A stretch of 64,000 nt of DNA from Metopolophium dirhodum. Lineage: Eukaryota; Arthropoda; Insecta; Hemiptera; Aphididae. Position numbers and translations under genes: made by a program. Below are positions 48,617 through 59,760 of the stretch, piece by piece (position 1 is the stretch's first letter; every line of letters starts with the position of its first letter). The notes below the pieces were generated by a model, which made no database searches, was not told where the DNA came from, and was given only the letters and a program-made list of their open reading frames with translations. The stretch is from NCBI RefSeq assembly GCF_019925205.1, contig NC_083567.1:20708001-20772000 (forward strand). The letters run 5' to 3'.

Positions 48617-48969
48617 CAGGCGCGGACTGGCTGGGATGCTGGGATGCTACAGCATCCCTTGCCCTAAAATATATTTGCCTAATATTATTTATTATATATT
48701 TAAAGACTCTAGACACCTAATGAACAACAGATTGTTACCAACTTACGATTACTAGTAATCTATAATATTGTACAACTTTGATTGAAAGTTTTTTGTAACT
48801 TGGTACTTATTTACGTGTTTAACGTATATTCAATATTTTTTCAAAACAAAATAAAATATATTAATATTTTATAAATAATCTACATGTATTAAATTCGCCC
48901 CAACAATTTATGTTATTTTCCCTTTAAATTGTGTAGCATCCCGTGCCCTATTTTACCAGTCCGCGCCTG
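48617..48969 (-). mobile_element. hAT-type MITE, copy 3
   Basis: On the minus strand it starts CAGGCGCGGACTGG after the 8-bp flank gagatata and ends before gaccagtt. The upstream flank equals the downstream flank of copy 2, not its own. Its downstream flank equals that of copy 1, as part of the arm. Confidence 0.85.
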
Positions 48970-49384
48970 TATATCTCCTTTGCACAACCCGCACTAATTG
49001 GTTTACGATGTGAAGCATATACGTTCACTATTTTATCGCAAATAAAATACTGATAGTGACGTGCTAATCGATTATATTGTCGCCTATACAATACTATCTC
49101 CCCGGGTATAGCCCAAATATAAGGAATTTTTACCATGAGAAAATATAAATTTTCAAGTACTATGCATTAAGGAAATTGAAAATCTCTTACCTTTTCTGCA
49201 TTTGACGACGGTGCACGCTCTTTGCCCCAATCAGCCAACATCCAACTCCAATGCTCTAATAACTCGCTTTGTTATTAAATCGTTTCTTAACTTTTTGAGT
49301 TCGCGTACACGTGGCTTCGCACTTTTTTAAGCCTTTTCACTCCAAATTAATCTAAATTACTCGCTATCCGTCGTCGAAGGACCA
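48970..49384 (-). mobile_element. BEL/Pao primer-binding site and leader
   Basis: Directly inside the LTR the minus strand reads TGGTCCTTCGACGACGG, which starts with the TGG expected for a tRNA-primed site. The following 400 nt lead to the MITE at 48969. A 62-codon frame (49136-48948) in this leader has no domain I recognise. The sequence is collinear with the gag fragment at 32469 if MITE copies 2 and 3 are treated as one insertion with duplication gagatata. Confidence 0.65.
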
Positions 49385-49733
49385 TGTTGTGGACTGTAAC
49401 GCTTATTCTTTGTTTTTGGTTCTCGGATAGGAATAATTAGTTTAATCAATATAATATTGTAACGCACCTTATTTCGATCGCAAAAATATAATATACATCT
49501 TTACTTATGGTTATTTATTACGACGACGCGAGACGGTGCCGATTACATCGATCGTACGCGACTTACTCAATAGTCACACAGTATAATATAAGTCTACAAT
49601 AATGTGTTATCGGGATCGGCCCGCGTATCGTCTTTATCAAGACCGAACGATACCGATACAAATTATCGACTCTTAATATAAAATAATAATAATAAAATAG
49701 TACAATATAATAATATGATAGCACGCGTCAACA
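49385..49733 (-). mobile_element. BEL/Pao-like 5' LTR
   Basis: A 349-bp unit with termini TGTTG...CAACA on the minus strand, followed by a primer-binding site. The outer flank tctt (49734-49737) is the same as the outer flank of the LTR fragment at 2287-2362. The overlap with that fragment (76 bp) is in direct orientation, as for two LTRs of one element. Confidence 0.75.
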
Positions 49734-49737
49734 TCTT

Positions 49738-51254
49738 AATTCGTGCTTACTACCCAGTAAGTAGGTAGTAAGTACCTACTCACCAATTGACATGGTCCAA
49801 ATGTACATGTCATATGAATTGCCTAAATATTACTCCTTAAAACATTCTACGCCCAGGGAGGATTCCAATTTATTTCCAACTGTCGATTTTTGGAGAAAAT
49901 TAGATACACCAATACACGTTCCAACGTACTCAGTGGCGTGTTTGGGAATTTTTCATGGATGGGTCCAGCTAATATTTTATAAAGCGGTATACCGAACACC
50001 TCCGAATAACGGGACGAAATTTCAGAAACCGCGAGTTTCCGGTATTCAGCAGTTTCAGTGCAATATATGCGTAGATATAATATATTTATATATACATTAT
50101 ACTGCAGGGTGTAACGAAAAGATCTGACAGATGAAATTACTTTTGTTTTGTTCTAATCAATACATTCTAAACAATTTTTTTATATATATAATATATAATT
50201 TGTAGTCACAAGCGCTACACGTATAATACATATAAAAAAAAATATTTTTATTTTTTAATGCTGAAAATAAAAAGTTCAAATCTCGTTATAAGAACAATTT
50301 TGATGGTAAAACATTTATCTATGTTAAATAGTTTATTTTTTAGAATTTTCCAAATTATTAATTTTTTTTAAGAATAAATTAATTTAGAACGTATAATAAC
50401 ATTTTTTAAAAATATTATTTTTGAGAATTGCATGATATGAGTATATCTCTTAAATTATTTATTAATCATATCATTTTTACAATTTTTGTCATACGTTTAA
50501 GTAGTATCATTTTTTTTTTGTCATGTCTGTTATGTTACATCCTATATACAGTCTACTCGCACGACCATACTTTATTTGCTTCAAGCCCGATTGGATGTTT
50601 GAGAAAATAATATATTATATAATTATAATTTAAACTAACTGTAATATTATATTATATAAATAGAGAATAACTTTGCAAGTATCGGTGTAGCTATTGATTT
50701 ATCATTATTTGCATGTCCTTCTGAATTATATATAATATTATTATATTATACTTATAATTACGATCGATTGAGATAAAATTTCTTTCTTCCATTGATAATA
50801 ATATATTAATTTTTTAATGCACTTATTAAATTCCGTATCGCACATAACAAATTTTAGGTACTGAACACGGTAGATACCTTTATATGTATACGTTCAACGT
50901 ATAATATAATATAAGATGGTATAATTATTGTTTATATATATACAAAGAAATATAATATAATAATATTAAACAAGACGTTTTTAATGTCGGTTATAAATTT
51001 AAAAATACCAAACAAACTTCTACTATAGAAGTGAATAAATTTATATAAAACATTTAAAATTAAATTAAATACGACTCGTTTAAATTCACAAGTTTTTTTT
51101 CAATAAATTATATAAAGGACAATAACGGGATTGACAATAATAATAATATGTCCGGTCCGCGCCAAAAATATTGTCGATTGTCGTCTATATAAATAAATAC
51201 CTATAATATATTATACTTAAATACTTAATAATCTATCAACTTCATCCTCAAATG
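49738..51254. other. AT-rich intergenic DNA
   Basis: A 'cagtggcgtg' hAT-like end occurs near 49930. The 111-codon plus-strand frame at 49792-50127 spans that repeat and shows no domain or splice context, so I do not call it. The rest is AT-rich without recognised content. Confidence 0.45.
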
Positions 51255-51260
51255 TTTATT
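51255..51260 (-). terminator. Likely polyadenylation signal of troponin T
   Basis: AATAAA on the minus strand, about 180 nt after the stop codon at 51439-51441. It is the first such hexamer I see downstream. Confidence 0.4.
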
Positions 51261-51438
51261 GTTAATCTTTTGTCCTGTACAAACAAACAGTATTTAAATG
51301 GTACAATTATTCATTTAATATATTTTTTTTTTACATTGAGGCAGAAGTATATAATAAGTTAAATTCATTTCATTCATGGTTTTTTTTTTTTTTTGAAATT
51401 GGTCTTTCAGATATTTTTTGATTACGGAATTATCATTA

Positions 51439-54400
51439 TTATTCTTCCTCTTCCTCTTCCTCTTCCTCTTCTTCTTCCTCTTCCTCCTCTTCTTCCTCCT
51501 CTTCCTCTTCTTCTTCCTCCTCTTCTTCCTCTTCGACCTGTAAAAACAATCGCAATCGCAAAGGGTTAGTAAATAACATTTAAGGAAGATAACCAATATC
51601 GTGGTAAATATCACGGGAATTTACTTCTTCCTCAGCTTCTTCGTCGGAAGGTAGGCCGAACGGTTCTTCATCTTCCTCGTTCTTCTTGAGCTCTTCCTCT
51701 TCGGGTGTGTCTGGGTCATCCTTCTTCTTGCCCGGACGTTCGCCGAACCATTTCGGTAACCGTCCTGCGAACACGGCATGGGAGAGGTTTAATTAACACG
51801 AACATATTATTATATTTACACGTTCAGAGCAGAGGAACACAAACATCTTTTTGGGTTATGCAAAATGATTGGTTTAGATGGGTAGATAGGTAAGGTAGGT
51901 CGGTAAGTAGGCATATTTGTTCATAATTTTAGATGGTCATGTAGTATAAAAAATGGTAAAAAAAAGCACTAAAATGTGAGTAAACCTAATAAATTCTCGA
52001 CGGCTCGAAAATTAAATGAGACTTGAACAATTTCAGGAGTAATCCTTTGCGGATTTATAGCTACTTACTACTTTTTAGTACCTACATAATACGTCTTTAT
52101 ATAGTGTAATCGCGTATATTATCATATTTTTGAGACGTCGAGAATCTACTGCAATAATATTATTATGGATTTACCTTGTTGTTGCATGTGGTAAACAGTA
52201 AATATATATAATATGTTTTTATAAACATTTTACAAACATCATATAGGTAAGCGATTGACTCTTGTAACACTCAAAATGTATAGGATTAATAAATCACGGA
52301 TTGTGAAAATATTCTTAACTGAAATTTTCTTAAAAAACCTTTTGAACATAAATACCGACTAACTGATTTGGCAAGGTAAATATTATATAACTGGACATCT
52401 ATAATGTATATGACGTGTGAGTAGAATCATAAAATATAAATTATAATATGCGCAAATAGGTATCTGATTAGTGTTAACTGTTAACTGTAGATAATATAAT
52501 GATTTTGAGAATCATCGAACATTTCAAACAAGCTGTAAATCTTTACACGATATATTGTGAGTAATATAAATTTAACAGCTTGAATAATCGTAATCAAAAT
52601 CACTCGATTACAGTGATTCATAACTCATAAGTATCTATATTAGGTATTCCTAGAATGTAATCTGAATAATTTTTAACTCGATAATTGGAATTCACGAAAT
52701 CGATAAATTTGACGATGAATCTCTATAAACGGATTTTATATAAGCGGGTTTATTACTTACCCTTAGCGCGGCCACCAAATTGGTCACTCTTTTCTGTCCA
52801 TTGTTTTTCCATCGATTCTTTAGTGGTTTCCATATAACCCTAAAAAAAATTCAAACAAAAAAAATAGGAAAAGGTATCGTGCATGCGGGTACGAAAAATC
52901 AAAACATGGGTTTGGCCGAAACTAAATGTTATAAAACTCGGACATCTATTATCGGGTGTGATATAGGCTGTGGTAGGGAAACACGAGAGGGGATCGACAG
53001 ACTTAGCATTACTGATAGTGGACGATTTTAGTATGACATAGGTGATAGGAGTTTCTGGCCGTGAGGGAAAAGCATGCCGAAAATCGCAACATGTTTACGT
53101 ACTTCTACTTCTTTTCATGAATTGTTCGTATTTACGATTCCAGTTAGACTCGGACTTTTCTCCTATCATCTCTTCCAGACCCTATTTATTTCGTTAATAT
53201 CTCTGTATAGATCTCTGTATACGTTTATATAATACGTGCACACTTACTCCTTCGAACAGCTTCTTTTTGTCGTCATAGGACCTCGTGTCCACTCGCCTCT
53301 CGTACTTGGAAGCGACTTGGATCTTGGGCTAAGCAACGTATAAAAATATGTTAAGCCAACGCCAACCGAATAGTAAGATCATAATATGTATGTACTATGT
53401 ACTAAATATACATGATCGTTATGTTATATGGTGCGCACTTACTGGGTATTTGCCGGTTAGGGCTTCGGGGTCAAGACCCTTCTTCAGAGCCTTGTGGCGG
53501 AGCTGTTGCTTTTGACGTTCTTTCAACTCTTTCAACTGAAACACAAGCATTCATTATTGTGAGAGTCCGCATTAGATACCAACCAGTAGCGTAGACATGA
53601 TTTCGTCATAGGAGAGGAAAATTGGAAAATACCCACCCTCTCAAAACTTTTTAGTAGGGTAATAAAAAGTTAATGGGGGGAGGGGTCTGACCCCCACGTC
53701 CCCCCTTGTCTACGCCACTGATACCCACACATCACGACCACCAATATCCGAAGGTTTAAAATATGATTATATAATATAATATTCCATAGGTAGGTAATTA
53801 CTTACGTCGTATTCTTGTCTCTTCTGTCTTTCCTCCAAATCGTACTTTTCTGTTTCCAGCTTGATGATCTGGTCCCAGAGTTCAGTGGCTTTGAATTGGA
53901 GTTTTTGCACAGAGAAACCTTCAATGGTCAACGGTTTGATTCTGAAGCTCAACGATATTTTCTTTTCTTCTTCGATCTGTTCTCTGGTCTTGTTGCGTTC
54001 AAGTTGGGCAGATGTCATACTCAACGCCTATTATATAATATGAAATAAAAGCAAAATAAATTGAATTACATTATGAACAAATTAAACCCCTCGTCAACGA
54101 TTGCATTGAACACTTACGCCTTCTTTTTTGCTGATGGTGAAGTTGGGTCCTTTTGATTTATTTGTTTGTTCCTTGAGAGCAGCCATCATAGCTTGGCGTT
54201 TTTTCTCGGCCTCTTCCAGACGTTTACGTTTTTCTTCAATGTCCTTTTGTTTCTTTTCCTCCACTTCTCTTTGTCTGCGTTCTTCTTCTTGCTTTTTTCT
54301 CTCGGCCATCCTCTTCTCTTCTTCCGCTCGCATCACCTTGCGCTTGGCCTGTTTTTCCTTCAACTTCTTTAAGTCGTCTTCTTCCTTTGACCGTTGTTTG

Positions 54401-57168
54401 CGCCATTCTTGAATGTACTCTTTAAGCTGTTCGTCTAAGGCTGAGGATTTCAATTCTTGCCTCTGGTTAAAATCAAAAATCGTTGGTCAGTTATAAAAAT
54501 AATTGAACACAGTTAAATGTAATGTACATAGTTATATAATAAGATAAAATGTTAACAGAAAATAGATCAATTACCTTAACGAATTCGGGATCTCCATCTC
54601 CACTAAAGTTTGCGAAAATAAAAAGTAAAAAAAGTATACATTAATTTCGATATCAATACATTGTTTTTTTTATGGGTTGATGACACCGTGATGTTATTTG
54701 CCCTGCGGGGGGCTTGTTATTTATAATGTGTGATTAATAAATGGGTCATTTGAATTTTGGCACCAGTTAACTGTAACAGGATATATTGTCAGAATAAAAA
54801 TAATTTTTAGTAACGATGCCATGTGGCCTATCGCCAGGCAAAATTAATATATAGTAAAGACACGCAAAATTTATTGTTAAAAAAATTTGCACACAAAATC
54901 AGTTTAATGTATGTTTATACTTCAAAAAACATTTTAAATTAGTTAAGAAAAAACTATTTTTTAATCGTTCTAAATCTAATTATACAAAACCTCTTAATAT
55001 TGCTATAGCTAATATTTTAGAATAAACATCTAACGTTTCTAATTTCCAATAAACTAATAAAATTAATACCATTCTGTCTACATTCTAATTTTACTACTAA
55101 AACAATACTGCATAAACTAAAGGCTTATTGTATGGATTGTTTGCACTAAGCCTTTTCTACTTTCTACTTAAGAATCAACTCAGTACACATATTTTACTTT
55201 TAACTCCCACTGCAGTAAACTTACTCTTTGCTTTTTTCAGGCTCCGGTTGCCTGCGCCAAAAATTGACGATTTAGACAAATTCCAAAAATATCACAAACA
55301 TATAGAGTGTACACTGTACAGTGTACATAAGTCGATTTGTATTTATAAATTGTACTTTCTTTAAGTACATAATATAGCTATTATTAATTTATGAATTTTT
55401 GCATTTTAAAATATATATATATATATAACTAATAAATACTATGGATAATAATATAGTCAAAGTGCAATGTATGAAATATTCAAAATGTTGTAGTTTTTAT
55501 ATTATCATAATATTATGTAGGTAGGTATATAAATATATATATAATGAAATGTAAAAATAATTCCTGCAACATTACGTTGTACACTCTATTAATAAGGAAT
55601 AAGCCAAATAAACAATTCGGGTGCTCAATACACAAAATCATTTGGCTTATAACGTATTTACAATTTTGAAAAGCGTGCAAAAATAAGCAAGTTGAGCTAA
55701 TGAAATAAAACCAAGTGACTGAAAATCGAAATTAACATCGTATAAGTGAATTCCTTGGCAAACATTTATTAATAAATCGTTTAGACTGCTATAAATTTTA
55801 AGTTCTTGTCACCGAGTTCATTTCTAGCTCAACATTCATATATATGTACAATGCATTTGAAATTATTCTTTCCAACACTTCACTCTCTACAAATTTTTTT
55901 TTTTGTATCTCCAACATTTACATGTTTACTCGCTAATTCCTTTCAAATGCTTTTGCAGTAGCAATTTATAAGCGCAAAAAATAATTTAATATTTTGAAAC
56001 TTACGTTTCCTCTTCGGAATCACTGAAACATATTATGTTCAATGTAAATTTTATAAAATGTATATAATATGTACTTAATCACATTAATGAACGCCTAAAA
56101 TATTATAATTTATATACCTACAGACCGGTTAAATCTGGACCTACTAACCAAAAATATTCAAAAGCAAAATTTGTAAAAAACATTGTGAAAACGTCCGTAC
56201 TTATAACTTGTTGGTCTGTGAACCGAAAATTAATTTAAATGTTTGAAGTGTATTCAGAAGTAAAACTTTATAAAATTGTCTAGTAAAAAGTATAGTTACT
56301 CAGACGTTATCACGATTATAAGTTATCGTTCACATGCGAGTTGATATAGGTATATAATATAATACAGCCATATAGTTAAGGGAAAACAAATTGTCTTTGG
56401 ATACTAACAATAGATTAGTTTAAAAAAAAAATTATACACTTAATAAAATCAACGCAATTAAAATATGATAGGAATATCGATGAAGAAATATCTATATATT
56501 TATTATTTGTAGTTGATAAGTAGGTACTAGGTACATAATATTTATAAATATTTAATTATTTGGTTAGAAATGGATATCATGCCCAAGTGTTTCTTTTATA
56601 CATAATAAAATCGATTTACTGTCATGTAAATCTCAAGAAGCTCGTGTTCACCGAGTTATTTAAAACATAAACAAAAATAAAAATATAGACTGGTGAATAA
56701 AACAATAAGGTCAACGAAGAACGTGAAAATATTACAATTGATTATTGCAATTTACATTGGAATGAAACTTGATCTAAGCTTTAAGATAAAGTTTCATTTT
56801 GTCCGTCTAGTTATTTTACGTAGGTTATAATAGGTAGGTAATGAAAATATCGCGTGCCTATCCACCATTCTAAGTATACAATTATTTCGAATATATTCGC
56901 GTAGACTATACAGGTAATACGCCCAAGTATAGTATTTTCAAACAAATGTAGTCGGGCACGATGTAATATATTATTATACAAATTTAAACATAACTCGGAT
57001 GAACAATAATCACGTATTGGAACGTGTATAACGAATGTCATTAACCGACGTATTTATTATTCCAAAAGAAAATAAACTATCCAACCCATCCTATATTATT
57101 TGCGGTATAGAAAGGTTATTTAATTTTTAAAAAATTACTTACGTGTACACTTCTTCTTCGTCAGACAT
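51439..57168 (-). CDS. up: Troponin T (upheld orthologue), multi-exon
   Basis: Troponin T anchors the troponin complex to tropomyosin on muscle thin filaments. Coding exons on the minus strand are 57168-57143 (MSDEEEVYT), 56022-56005, optional 55251-55225, 54602-54575, 54462-54118, 54027-53806, 53535-53443, 53328-53248, either 53181-53103 or 52839-52761, 51764-51625 and 51537-51439. All have AG/GT borders and phases that add up to 376 codons (385 with the optional exon). Recognisable blocks include LDEQLKEYIQEWRKQRSKEE, the Arg/Lys/Glu-rich tropomyosin-binding helix, ERNKTREQIEEEKKISLSF, KYDLEERQKRQEYD, the 'KYPPKIQVASKYERR' region, and LPKWFGERPGKK. The last exon is Val followed by about 31 Glu, the poly-Glu tail typical of arthropod troponin T. 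The closest comparison is the Drosophila upheld protein. Confidence 0.95.
52761..52839 (-). other. up: Troponin T mutually exclusive exon, downstream version
   Basis: 79 nt, encoding GYMETTKESMEKQWTEK and SDQFGGRAK plus one base. It has acceptor ...ttttag and donor GTAAGT. Length and phase are identical to 53181-53103, so including both would shift the frame. Insect troponin T is known to choose between two such exons near the C-terminus in a muscle-type-specific way. Confidence 0.85.
53103..53181 (-). other. up: Troponin T mutually exclusive exon, upstream version
   Basis: 79 nt, encoding GLEEMIGEKSESNWNRKYEQ and FMKRSR plus one base. It has acceptor ...aaatag and donor GTACGT. W and the spacing of acidic and basic residues align with the alternative at 52839-52761. 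Confidence 0.85.
53584..53720. mobile_element. hAT-type MITE in a troponin T intron
   Basis: TIRs CAGTAGCGTAGACA and TGTCTACGCCACTG bound 137 bp with G-rich interior. The flanks ataccaac (53576-53583) and atacccac (53721-53728) form an 8-bp duplication with one mismatch. It lies in the intron between exons 54027-53806 and 53535-53443. Confidence 0.75.
55225..55251 (-). other. up: Troponin T candidate 27-nt cassette micro-exon
   Basis: Sequence between 'ttttggcgcag' and GTAAGT on the minus strand. It enters and leaves in the same phase as its neighbours and adds nine residues, QPEPEKSK plus one completed at the junction. The Pro/Glu/Lys-rich content matches the variable N-terminal region of insect troponin T, where short optional exons are known. 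Confidence 0.7.
56005..56022 (-). other. up: Troponin T 18-nt micro-exon
   Basis: TGATTCCGAAGAGGAAAC between 'tatgtttcag' and GTAAGTTT. It adds six residues (DSEEE with junction Thr) in frame. It can be included or skipped without changing phase. Confidence 0.7.
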
Positions 57169-58666
57169 GGTTACGCGTGTGTCTAGGGCCTAGTCTCTGT
57201 AAACAAAAATAATATAAATTAAAAACCGACCGAAACGTGTAAATCGCGGGCACACGAAATGGGTATCTCGTTCACCCTGTCCCAAGCGGTTTTATTTGAA
57301 AATGTATTTCTCGCGGAGAAACGACCGGTAGACGTTAATTCTGAAAATATGTGGGAGGGATCGGCGGCGGTGGATCCCGTTGATATTAATAGCTGCTGCC
57401 GGTTCGGGCTGCCAACATTGCCTTTTTACGACCCACAAAATCCTAACGCGTCTATTTATATAAAACGCGCATAGTACACCGGTGCGTATATAGTATTATG
57501 CGGAGAGACAAATCGTCCGGGATTTCGACAGTAATATAATATAGTAAAACACATAATATTATGGTCCATTATTGTATGGGTGGTCGGGTGTACGAATTCA
57601 GTTTTCTAAATCGTCACCGGGAAATCTATTTGATTCTACATTCACAAACAATAAATAAATACTTATTAAACAATACCAGTAAAAGATTACTAGAACCCCG
57701 CTAGGGGGACCAAAAATAACAATTTTTTTGTATAATAAAAAACAATGATTAATATTCCACATTAGGTAGAGTATATTAGAGTATACTAGAGATGACGATC
57801 GCTTTATTAAATCTGTCGGAATAATTCGAGACAATTCCATCTAACAAATATTTGCGTTTAAGAGGACGCCACACGGATATTTGTTCTCTCTGTCCTACAA
57901 GTGCGTAAAATACCAAGTATACGCTCAGCAGATAACGTTTAGCTCCGTTAGTTTAAACATTTGAGTGAATCGATTGAATTTAATAGTGCCGAACGCCAAA
58001 ACAATACCATTTATACCACAAACCAGCCATTACATACTAATAGACAGCTGGTTATAGTGCACGTTTTCCGATAATGTTTTTCAAGTCGAAATAATGCACT
58101 GAGAAAAAGCTCTCAAACACATACTATATCCAACGGTTCTGACGTCTGCAGGATTTTTGCATTTTCATGATTACGGAGGTCTGTATAGGGTACACGAGAA
58201 AAATTCAAGACCAGCTGATATAAAAAAGGCATAATGTCATATATGGTGCCCGACACGATCGAAAGAAGTCATTTTGACGCGTGGGCGAAACAGAAAAAAC
58301 TCCTCTAGCTCCCAATACGAAACGCATATCATTATTCCAAGAACGGCGCGACATGAACCCGGATAAACGCACACTAGGTTATCGATTTCCTCGGAAAATC
58401 TTATGTTGATTTTCGCTCGTCGTCCTGAAGTTGTCCACCACCAACCCTCGATCGAATCCCGAATACGCCAACATGTGATTTAGGTAGGCACTCATCGGAC
58501 CGTCACGAAATCTCACGTAGCTTGTGAAAATATATAGCGAAATAGCAGGTAGGTAGATTTCATTATTAGGGGTCTAGCCGACGCGATTACTACGATACAG
58601 TAACGAAATGTAGAGTACGATATTATTGTGTTATAATTAAATATTATGTATGGATGGTGTACTTAC
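57169..58666 (-). other. up: Troponin T 5' UTR acceptor and first intron
   Basis: 57196 follows 'ttgtttacag', giving a 28-nt untranslated lead before ATG 57168. The intron upstream contains a repeat piece at 57858-58330 (aagaggacgccac..., gcgtgggcgaaac) related to the foldback family at 9622-9754. Other open frames here are not supported. Confidence 0.5.
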
Positions 58667-58723
58667 AAAAAAGATAATATATGTATACCGCGACGGAGGT
58701 CCCACTAACGTCTGCGGACGACT
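58667..58723 (-). promoter_or_regulatory. up: Candidate troponin T first exon and initiator
   Basis: A donor GTAAGT (58666-58661) ends a short non-coding exon. 57 nt upstream the sequence GATCAGTCG contains the arthropod initiator TCAGT, with +1 near 58723. The surrounding 58690-58800 is less AT-rich than its neighbours. No TATA box at the right distance was recognised. This is an inference from motifs only. Confidence 0.35.
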
Positions 58724-59437
58724 GATCGCCGTTGGAGTTCGAGATCGCCGATTAAACTCGTCCCCACCAAACCGGGGCTCGCGGACAGGAAATCTATCCG
58801 GGATATTTTTGGCATTTTCCAGTTGTATCGTATAAACACGTATACATACATATCATCATGTTTTACGTATGGAAAATGTGGTGGAAAAAAACGATAATAA
58901 TAATAGTATAATAGCGAGAAGACGACGAAAAAGACCATTTGATCCTAACTGACGGGTCGGTGGTGGAGGGGAGGACTTCAAAAGTGTGTCAAAAATATTA
59001 ACGCACTCGCCGTTGCCCGCCATGGGAATTTATTATTACATTGGGAGTATATCTGTGGTTTGTTTTTAGAATTCCCAGAGTACACGAACGTATTATTACC
59101 CGTCACCTCGGGTGCCACGAATTTATGCCGACGACAGCGCCTGATAATTAATAATTAACACCTTAAATGACATTTTAATATTTGATGGCATTCATCTTTT
59201 GGGTAGATACATTGTACATACATGGCTACATGTATACCAGGCTCTTAATATGAGATAGGAACCTAAGATTGTGTGATTGTATAATTTATATGTATATAAT
59301 ATGTAATATTTAGAAAAATCATAAATGAAAATCTAGTAATATTCAAAATACACGAATGTCACAAATGTATACAATTACAATACATACAATACACAAAGTT
59401 TGATGCATACATTTAATATTTAAAAAATGAGCACTCG
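58724..59437. other. Intergenic region between troponin T and ALG8
   Basis: About 0.7 kb separating the proposed troponin T start from the proposed ALG8 polyadenylation signal. It should hold upstream regulatory DNA of troponin T. No specific sites such as MEF2 boxes were confidently recognised. Confidence 0.4.
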
Positions 59438-59443
59438 TTTATT
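59438..59443 (-). terminator. Possible ALG8 polyadenylation signal
   Basis: AATAAA on the minus strand, about 320 nt after the ALG8 stop. Weak evidence in AT-rich DNA. Confidence 0.3.
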
Positions 59444-59760
59444 AACAAACTAAATAGAAAAAAATTCTAAATAACAAGTATTTTTTTGATTTTTATATGC
59501 TTGCATAATTTGATAGGAAAGAGAAATATTTAAGCATGAATTTAGGTAATTAGTGCAATAGTTCAACAAGTATGTATAAATATAATTTTCGCTAGGTAGG
59601 TATATAATTAACTCAATACAACAGATTTGTACTATGTAGTGACAGTAATAAAAATTATCAAAATGTTTTTTAAGCAAATATTAATAAATCCTTAATTTTA
59701 AAATGCCCTCGTTCTTTACAGTTATATACTTGTATGTGTAAATTCATAAAATTATATAAT

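Larger units (their letters stand above)
32799..48969 (-). repeat. Right arm of giant inverted repeat
   Basis: Reverse complement of 2363-19690, from the inner border unit (32799-32942) through the tandem array (32950-38890), long-TIR element (39893-42052), LINE remnant, three exon-like cassettes and MITE copy 3. Differences from the left arm are scattered substitutions, small indels and a shorter, differently arranged array. No arm-specific gene is seen. Confidence 0.9.

Noticed and set aside
49792..50127. 111-codon plus-strand open frame
   Set aside because: Runs through a 'cagtggcgtg' repeat end, no domain, no splice partners and composition like the flanking non-coding DNA.
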